From assembly GCF_000719265.1 (NCBI RefSeq), contig NZ_JOFL01000002.1, positions 298,301 through 362,300 of the forward strand: 64,000 bases of DNA, given 5' to 3'. A program made the position numbers and the translations under genes. Under the pieces are notes generated by a model, which saw only the letters and a list, made by a program, of their open reading frames with translations, made no database searches and was not told where the DNA came from. Below, one piece after another: positions 58,992-64,000 of the stretch. The stretch is from Streptomyces roseoverticillatus. Lineage in GTDB: Bacteria; Actinomycetota; Actinomycetes; Streptomycetales; Streptomycetaceae. Position 1 is the first letter of the stretch, and each line of letters begins with the position of its first letter.

Positions 58992-61517
58992 ATGCCCGTA
59001 CTCACCCGCGATGAAGCCCGCGCCCGCGCCCGCCTCCTCGACGTGCACCGCTACGCCGTCGACCTCGACCTCACCCGCGGCGACGAGCTGTTCGCCTCGA
59101 CGACCCGGATCCGCTTCACCGCGCGCGCAGCCGGCGACACCTTCGTCGAGCTCAGGCCCGCCGCCCTGCGCCACGCCGCACTGGACGGCCGCCCCCTCGA
59201 CCCCGCCGCGCTGGACGACAACCGGCTGCCGCTCTCCCTCACCCCCGGCGAGCACGAACTGCTCATAGAGACCGACATGCGCTACTCCCGCACGGGCGAG
59301 GGCATGCACCGCTTCACCGACCCCGCCGACGGCGAGACGTACCTCTACACGCAGGCCTTCCTCGACGACGGCCAGCGCGTCTTCGCGTCCTTCGACCAGC
59401 CCGACCTCAAGGCGGTCTTCGACGCCACCGTCACCGCCCCACCGCACTGGACCGTCCTCGGCAACGCCGTAGCCACCCGTACGGGCGACCCGGCCGAGGG
59501 CCGCTGGACGTTCGCCACGACACAACCGCTCAGCACCTACTTCGTGGCGTTCGCCGCCGGCCCCTGGCACTCGGTCCGCACCGAGCACGCCGGCCTGCCG
59601 TTCGCCCTGCACTGCCGCCGCTCCCTCGCCCCCCACCTCGACGCCGACGCCGACGAGCTCCTGGATATCACGCGCCGCTGCTTCGACCGCTTCCACGAGA
59701 TCTTCGACGAGCCGTACCCGTTCGACTCCTACGACCAGGCGTTCGTACCCGAGTTCAACGCCGGCGCCATGGAGAACCCGGGCCTGGTCACCTTCCGCGA
59801 CGAGTACGTCTTCCGGTCGGCCGTCACGGACACCGAGCGCGAGACCCGCGGCGTGACGATCGCCCACGAAATGGCCCACATGTGGTTCGGCGACCTCGTC
59901 ACCCTCCGCTGGTGGGACGACATCTGGCTCAACGAGTCGTTCGCCGAGTACATGGGCTACCAGGTCCTCACGGAAGCGACCCGCTTCGACGGCGCCTGGA
60001 CCGACTTCGCCTGCGCCCGCAAGGGCTGGGGCTACGACGCCGACCAGCGCCCCTCCACCCACCCCGTCGCCCCCGACCCGGCAGCCGTCCCCGACACCGC
60101 CTCCGCGCTCCTGAACTTCGACGGCATCTCCTACGCCAAGGGCGCCTCCGCCCTGCGCCAGCTCGTCGCCTGGCTCGGCGAGAAGGACTTCCTGGCCGGC
60201 ATCAACGACCACTTCTCCCGCCACCGCTTCGGCAACGCCGCCCTCGCCGACTTCCTCGACTCACTGGCCCGCCGCACGGACCGCGACGTCCACGCCTGGG
60301 CGGACCGCTGGCTGCGCACCAGCGGCGTCGACACGCTCACCCCGGCCATCGGCGAGGCCGAAGGCCACTGGCACCTCACCGTCGGCCAGGACGGCACCCG
60401 CCCGCACCGCATCACCGCCGGCGCCTACGACCGGGACCCGGCGGCCCCCGCCCGCCTCGTCCTCCGCGACCGCATCGAGGTGGACATCCCGCAGGAAGGC
60501 CCCGCCAAGGTCCTTCCCGGCAACCGCCCCGACCTGCTCCTCCTCAACGACGGCGACCTCACGTACGCCAAGGTCCGCCTCGACGCCGCGTCCTGGGACA
60601 CCGCCCTGCACTCCCTGCCCGGCCTGCCCGACCCGCTGAACCGCGCCGTCCTGTGGAACGCCGCCCGCGACATGGTCCGCGACGGCGAGCTCGCCCCCGC
60701 CGCCTACCTGGACGCCGCCCGCGCCCACCTGCCCCACGAGACCGACGTGGCCATCACCGGCGCCGTCCTCGCATTCGCCCGCGGGCAGATCACCGACCGC
60801 TACACCGCCCCCACCGACCGCCCCGCAGCCCTGGCCGCCCTCACCGCCCTCGCCCAGGACCTCCTCGACCGCACCCGGAACCGGGGCGAGGACACCGCCT
60901 CACAGGGCCTGCGCCTCACCGCCGTCCGCACCTTCATCGACAGCACCACCGACCCCGGCACCCTCCGGGCCTGGCTCCGCGACGGCACCGTCCCCGGCGG
61001 CCCCGCCCTCGACCCCGAACTGCGCTGGCGCGCCCTCGCCCGCCTCGCCGTCCTCGGCGCCACCACCGCCGAGGCCGTCGACGCCGAGCTCGCCCGCGAC
61101 CCCAGCGCCACCGGCAGGCAAGGCGCGGCCCGCTGCCGCGCCGCCCTGCCGGACCCGGCCGCCAAGGAAGCCGCCTGGCAAGCCATGTACGACCCCGCGC
61201 ACCACCCCGAACTCTCCAACTACCTCTTCACCGCCACCGCCCAGGGCTTCTGGCAGCCCGAGCAGCACACCCTCGTCCGCCCCTACCTCGACCGCTACTA
61301 CCCCGCGGCCGTCGCCCTCGCCGCCCGCCGCGGCCCCGCCCTGGCCACCGCCGCCGGCGCCGCCGGATTCCCCCGCACCCTCGTCGAGCAGCGCACCCTC
61401 GACCTCGGCGAAGAGTGCCTGCGCACCGCCGGCCCGACACCCGCCCTGCGCCGCAAGCTCACCGACGAGCTCGACGACCTGCGCCGCGCCCTGCGCATCA
61501 GGGAGGCCGGGCGCTAG
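58992..61517 (+). CDS. pepN: Aminopeptidase N (M1 family)
   Basis: 841-aa zinc aminopeptidase removing N-terminal residues from peptides in the cytoplasm. GAMENPGLVTFRDEYVF exopeptidase motif, zinc site HEMAHMWFGDLVT with the distal Glu in WLNESFAEYMG, and NFDGISYAKGASALRQL; the helical C-terminal domain follows to the usual actinobacterial length. ATG 58992 is directly behind a -10-like box, after the repeat-filled spacer. Ends before a very strong terminator. Confidence 0.96.
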   Translation: MPVLTRDEARARARLLDVHRYAVDLDLTRGDELFASTTRIRFTARAAGDTFVELRPAALRHAALDGRPLDPAALDDNRLPLSLTPGEHELLIETDMRYSRTGEGMHRFTDPADGETYLYTQAFLDDGQRVFASFDQPDLKAVFDATVTAPPHWTVLGNAVATRTGDPAEGRWTFATTQPLSTYFVAFAAGPWHSVRTEHAGLPFALHCRRSLAPHLDADADELLDITRRCFDRFHEIFDEPYPFDSYDQAFVPEFNAGAMENPGLVTFRDEYVFRSAVTDTERETRGVTIAHEMAHMWFGDLVTLRWWDDIWLNESFAEYMGYQVLTEATRFDGAWTDFACARKGWGYDADQRPSTHPVAPDPAAVPDTASALLNFDGISYAKGASALRQLVAWLGEKDFLAGINDHFSRHRFGNAALADFLDSLARRTDRDVHAWADRWLRTSGVDTLTPAIGEAEGHWHLTVGQDGTRPHRITAGAYDRDPAAPARLVLRDRIEVDIPQEGPAKVLPGNRPDLLLLNDGDLTYAKVRLDAASWDTALHSLPGLPDPLNRAVLWNAARDMVRDGELAPAAYLDAARAHLPHETDVAITGAVLAFARGQITDRYTAPTDRPAALAALTALAQDLLDRTRNRGEDTASQGLRLTAVRTFIDSTTDPGTLRAWLRDGTVPGGPALDPELRWRALARLAVLGATTAEAVDAELARDPSATGRQGAARCRAALPDPAAKEAAWQAMYDPAHHPELSNYLFTATAQGFWQPEQHTLVRPYLDRYYPAAVALAARRGPALATAAGAAGFPRTLVEQRTLDLGEECLRTAGPTPALRRKLTDELDDLRRALRIREAGR

Positions 61518-61527
61518 ACGCGCCGGA

Positions 61528-61574
61528 ACGCCGAAGGCTCCGCACCCCGGAAAGGAGTGCGGAGCCTTCGGCGT
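61528..61574. terminator. Strong bidirectional terminator after pepN
   Basis: Perfect 18-bp stem (61528-61545 with 61557-61574) and an 11-nt loop, between convergent pepN and the b-subunit-like gene. Confidence 0.92.
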
Positions 61575-61605
61575 CCGAGAATGTCCCAGCGGCGGCCGGC
61601 CGCCG

Positions 61606-62160
61606 TCAGTCGCGCGCCTCGCGGGCGGCGTCGGAGGCCTGCGCGGTGCGCAGCTCCTCCAGGAAGCGGTCCACCGTGCCGTTCTCGCGGGCGGACTGGG
61701 CGACGTCCTCACCGACGATGCGGCCCGCCAGGTCCGTGGCCAGCACGCCGACCTGCTCGCGCAGCTCGGCCTCGGCGACCGCGCGCTCGGCGTCGATCAC
61801 CGCGTGACCCGCGGAGATGATCTCCTCGCGCTGGCGCTGGCCCTCGGCCCGCAGCTCGGCGACGATCGCGGTGCCCTGCTCGGTCGCCTCCTGACGCAGG
61901 CGCGCGGCCTCGTGCCGGGCCTCGGCCAGCAGCTCCTGGTACTCGGCGTGGACGCGCGCGGCCTCCGCGCGGATCTCGTCCGCCTCGTCGAAGCGGCCCT
62001 CAGTGGCCTTCTCGCGCTCGACGAGGACCTTGTTGATCCGGGGCAGCAGCACCTTCGCCATCAGGGCGAAGGTGATGAAGAACAGCACCGCGCCGAGGAC
62101 GAGCGGCGCGGGCTCGGGCTTGAGCGGCCCTACGTCGAGAGCGAGAAAGTTCATGGCCAT
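61606..62160 (-). CDS. Orphan F0F1 ATP synthase subunit b-like protein
   Basis: 184-aa protein with the full plan of the F0 b subunit: one N-terminal TM helix (APLVLGAVLFFITFALMAKVLL), then a long coiled-coil helix. INKVLVEREKATEGRFDEAD, EARHEAARLRQEATEQG, AELRAEGQRQREEII and VGVLATDLAGRIVGE correspond to strings I know from Streptomyces AtpF. No other atp gene is near. It may be a paralogue replacing b under some condition, or a repurposed membrane coiled coil. ATG 62160 follows TAATCT by 7 nt; ATG 62154 is an alternative. Confidence 0.85.
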   Translation of the reverse strand: MAMNFLALDVGPLKPEPAPLVLGAVLFFITFALMAKVLLPRINKVLVEREKATEGRFDEADEIRAEAARVHAEYQELLAEARHEAARLRQEATEQGTAIVAELRAEGQRQREEIISAGHAVIDAERAVAEAELREQVGVLATDLAGRIVGEDVAQSARENGTVDRFLEELRTAQASDAAREARD

Positions 62161-62167
62161 GGGGTGC

Positions 62168-62173
62168 AGATTA
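62168..62173 (-). promoter_or_regulatory. Putative -10 box for leaderless b-subunit-like gene
   Basis: TAATCT on the minus strand, 7 nt before ATG 62160; no Shine-Dalgarno sequence. Confidence 0.45.
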
Positions 62174-62380
62174 GTCGACGGAACGGAGTGCGTCCGCCCC
62201 GGACCCCACTAGCAGACACAACTCACGCCCGTCGCACGGCCGTACCACCATCGAGCGAAACCCGCCCCTACGCCGGTCACCGACCGTGTGCTGAACGTAA
62301 CTTGTTGCAGTTGCTGCTCGTCACCGCCCGGAAGCGACCGCACAGCACGCGCGCGAAGTCAACCCAAAAGGGGCAAAGTC

Positions 62381-63919
62381 ATGCCTGCGTCCGCCGGCCC
62401 CACCGTCACCTCGCCCCGCGAGGCCGCGGAGGACACCCCTGCCCCTCTCGCCGGCGGCACCCGCGGCCCGCACGCCCTCCACCCGCTCCTGGACACCACC
62501 CTCGACGCCCTCGCCCAGGGCGCCGCCACCCGCCAGGGCCCCTTCCCGGCCGGCGGCCCCGAAGCCGTCACCGCCCGCCTGCACGCCCTGGCCGGCCCCG
62601 CCCTCCCCGAGACCGGCACCGGCGCCCACGAAGCCCTCCACGCCCTCGTCAGCGCCCTCGCCGAAGGCGCCGCCGACCCCGCCCACCCCCACTGCGCCGC
62701 CCACCTCCACTGCCCGCCCCTCGCCCTGGCCGCCGCGGCCGATCTCGCGGCCGCCGCCCTCAACCCCTCCCTCGACTCCTGGGACCAGGCCCCGGCGGCC
62801 ACCGCCCTCGAAGCCCTCACCACCCGCGCCCTGGCCGCCCTCGCCTACCCCGGCCGCCCCGCCCCGGACGCCCTGGTGACCACCGGCGGCACCGAGTCCA
62901 ACCAGCTGGCACTCCTCCTCGCCAGGGAAGAAGCCGCGAAAGCTGGGAAGGCTGGGAAGGCTGAGACGGAGGGGACGGAGGGGACGGACGGGAAAGGCGG
63001 GAAAGGCGGGAAAGGCGAGCAAGCCGGGGAACCGGCCCCGGCACCCCTCCGCGTCGTCTGCGGCGCCAACGCCCACCACAGCATCCACCGCGCCGCCTGG
63101 CTCCTCGGCCTCCCCACCCCCCTCACCCTCCCCACCCCCACCGGAGTCCTCGACCCCACCACCCTCCACGCAGCCCTCACCGAACTCACCGCCACCGGCA
63201 CCCCCGCCCTCGTCGTCGCCACCGCCGGCACCACCGACACCGGCCGCATCGACCCCCTACCCGCCATCGCCGAGCTCTGCCGCACCCACGGCGCCCGCCT
63301 CCACACCGACGCCTCCTACGGCGGCCCACTCCTCTTCAGCGACACCCTCCGCCCCGCCCTCGACGGCCTCGACCACTCCCACACCATCGCCATCGACCTC
63401 CACAAACTCGGCTGGCAACCCGTCGCAGCCGGCCTCCTCGCCGTCCCCGACACCACCGCCCTCACCCCCCTCGCCCACCACGCCGACTACCTCAACGCCC
63501 CCGACGACACCCACGCAGGCCTCCCCGACCTCCTCGGCCGCTCCCTGCGCACCACCCGCCGCCCCGACATCCTCAAGATCGCCGTCACCCTCCGCGCCCT
63601 GGGCCGCCGCGGCCTCGGCGACCTCGTCGAACGCGTCTGCGCCGCCGCACAGCACCTCGCCGACCTCATCGAGGCCCACCCCTCCTTCGACCTCCACGCC
63701 CGCCCCACCCTCAGCACCGTCCTCTTCCGCCCCACCGGCACTGACGACCGCACCACCGCCGCACTCCGGCGCACCCTCCTCCACCACGGACACGCCGTCC
63801 TAGGCCGCACCACCACCCCCCAAGGCCTCTGGCTCAAAGCCACCCTCCTCAACCCCCACACCACCCCCGACGACCTCCGCACACTCCTCACCCTCGTGGA
63901 AGGCCAGACACGCCGATGA
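62381..63919 (+). CDS. PLP-dependent group II decarboxylase family protein
   Basis: 512-aa fold-type I PLP enzyme of the group II amino acid decarboxylase family (diaminobutyrate, aromatic or lysine decarboxylase-like). Seen: NPSLDSWDQAPAATALE, TTGGTESNQLALLLAREE, HHSIHRAAWLLG, TAGTTDTGRIDPL, LHTDASYGGPLLFS with the PLP Asp, and IDLHKLGWQPV with the PLP Lys. A low-complexity insert (GKAGKAETEGTEGTDGKGG) encoded by 9-bp repeats interrupts the region before the cofactor site. AAGGGG precedes ATG 62381. The stop overlaps the next ATG. In Streptomyces, such decarboxylases often start hydroxamate siderophore operons, but I see no iron box upstream. Confidence 0.82.
   Translation: MPASAGPTVTSPREAAEDTPAPLAGGTRGPHALHPLLDTTLDALAQGAATRQGPFPAGGPEAVTARLHALAGPALPETGTGAHEALHALVSALAEGAADPAHPHCAAHLHCPPLALAAAADLAAAALNPSLDSWDQAPAATALEALTTRALAALAYPGRPAPDALVTTGGTESNQLALLLAREEAAKAGKAGKAETEGTEGTDGKGGKGGKGEQAGEPAPAPLRVVCGANAHHSIHRAAWLLGLPTPLTLPTPTGVLDPTTLHAALTELTATGTPALVVATAGTTDTGRIDPLPAIAELCRTHGARLHTDASYGGPLLFSDTLRPALDGLDHSHTIAIDLHKLGWQPVAAGLLAVPDTTALTPLAHHADYLNAPDDTHAGLPDLLGRSLRTTRRPDILKIAVTLRALGRRGLGDLVERVCAAAQHLADLIEAHPSFDLHARPTLSTVLFRPTGTDDRTTAALRRTLLHHGHAVLGRTTTPQGLWLKATLLNPHTTPDDLRTLLTLVEGQTRR
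62938..63020. repeat. 9-bp tandem repeats inside the decarboxylase gene
   Basis: Runs of related nonamers, GGGAAGGCT twice, GACGGAGGG twice and GGGAAAGGC three times, all in frame, encoding Gly/Lys/Glu/Thr-rich low complexity. Units of 9 bp keep the frame upon expansion or contraction. Confidence 0.8.
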
Positions 63920-64000
63920 AGACCCCACCGCCCCCCAGCAACCCCCCGGAAAACACCCCCGACACCCCGCCGGCACCCCAGCCCGACCCCACACCCCAAG
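63916..64000 (+). CDS. Partial gene coupled to the decarboxylase
   Basis: ATG 63916 overlaps the decarboxylase stop (ATGA) and opens a frame (MKTPPPPSNPPENTP...) that runs off the window. Only 28 very Pro-rich residues are visible, so the product cannot be named. By context it would be the second gene of a decarboxylase operon; a lysine N6-hydroxylase-type monooxygenase is one possibility by analogy with siderophore loci. Confidence 0.55.
   Translation, partial: MKTPPPPSNPPENTPDTPPAPQPDPTPQ

Noticed and set aside
58428..60224. 598-codon minus-strand frame with repeated peptides
   Set aside because: The peptide repeats only reflect the tandem DNA repeat, and the remainder lies antisense to pepN.
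62161..62380. Iron box (IdeR/DmdR1) before the decarboxylase
   Set aside because: Searched by eye for TTAGGnnAGnCTnnCCTAA and found nothing close; only a weak AACT-N6-AGTT repeat.

Overview
The window is chromosomal DNA of a high-GC actinomycete, almost certainly Streptomyces or a close relative. Reasons: very high GC with third-position bias, many GTG and some TTG starts, Tat and lipoprotein exports, mycothiol-type and HGxxPAAW-type actinobacterial families, a bifunctional priA in the his operon, the Streptomyces small gene trpM between trpC and trpB, and a gene order (phoD, dnaE, hisDCB-H-A-F, hisI, trpE, trpCMBA, lgt, gltBD) that matches what I recall for the S. coelicolor core chromosome. 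I see no tRNA, rRNA, CRISPR array, insertion sequence or prophage.

Layout. 1-4294: partial secreted phosphatase phoD, then two tandem copies of a two-gene cassette (polytopic Cys-loop membrane protein followed by a membrane-anchored DsbA-like thioredoxin). 4367-9434: a DUF2252 protein and dnaE. 9577-17310: small basic protein, NYN-domain protein, ABC exporter pair, DUF2567 protein, a 24-residue ribosomal protein bL37, ybaK, a LON-domain protein and a beta-helix membrane protein. 17456-23228: translationally coupled histidine operon with a 55-residue membrane protein and a RidA protein embedded in it. 23246-32163: DoxX, TIGR03085 and a septum-formation-like protein, then hisI, trpE, a Trp-associated membrane protein and trpC-trpM-trpB-trpA. 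32246-35147: a third DsbA-like protein, lgt and a VIT1/CCC1 transporter. 35471-41495: gltB-gltD.

41567-48170 is an accessory block that looks like a synthase-dependent exopolysaccharide system: two divergent arms contain a processive GT2 synthase with a small one-TM partner, a UDP-GlcNAc 2-epimerase, a membrane-anchored glycan-binding-like protein, a DUF2334 deacetylase and a lipoprotein glycosidase. I infer a ManNAc-containing polymer; this is the best candidate here for an undescribed system. It is followed by a two-component system (48368-50193), secreted proteins, a trypsin, a zinc-ribbon metallopeptidase, a GH101 glycosidase, an AraC regulator, chorismate mutase, pepN, an orphan F0 b-subunit paralogue and, at the edge, a PLP decarboxylase coupled to a truncated next gene.

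Two window-wide patterns stand out. Sixteen start codons lie 6-8 nt downstream of a hexamer fitting nAnnnT and mostly lack a Shine-Dalgarno sequence, the signature of leaderless transcripts; in two cases the upstream gene's TAG stop is part of that box. A family of GC-rich palindromic intergenic repeats occurs at five loci in both orientations, and beside pepN it carries a roughly 209-bp tandem duplication.
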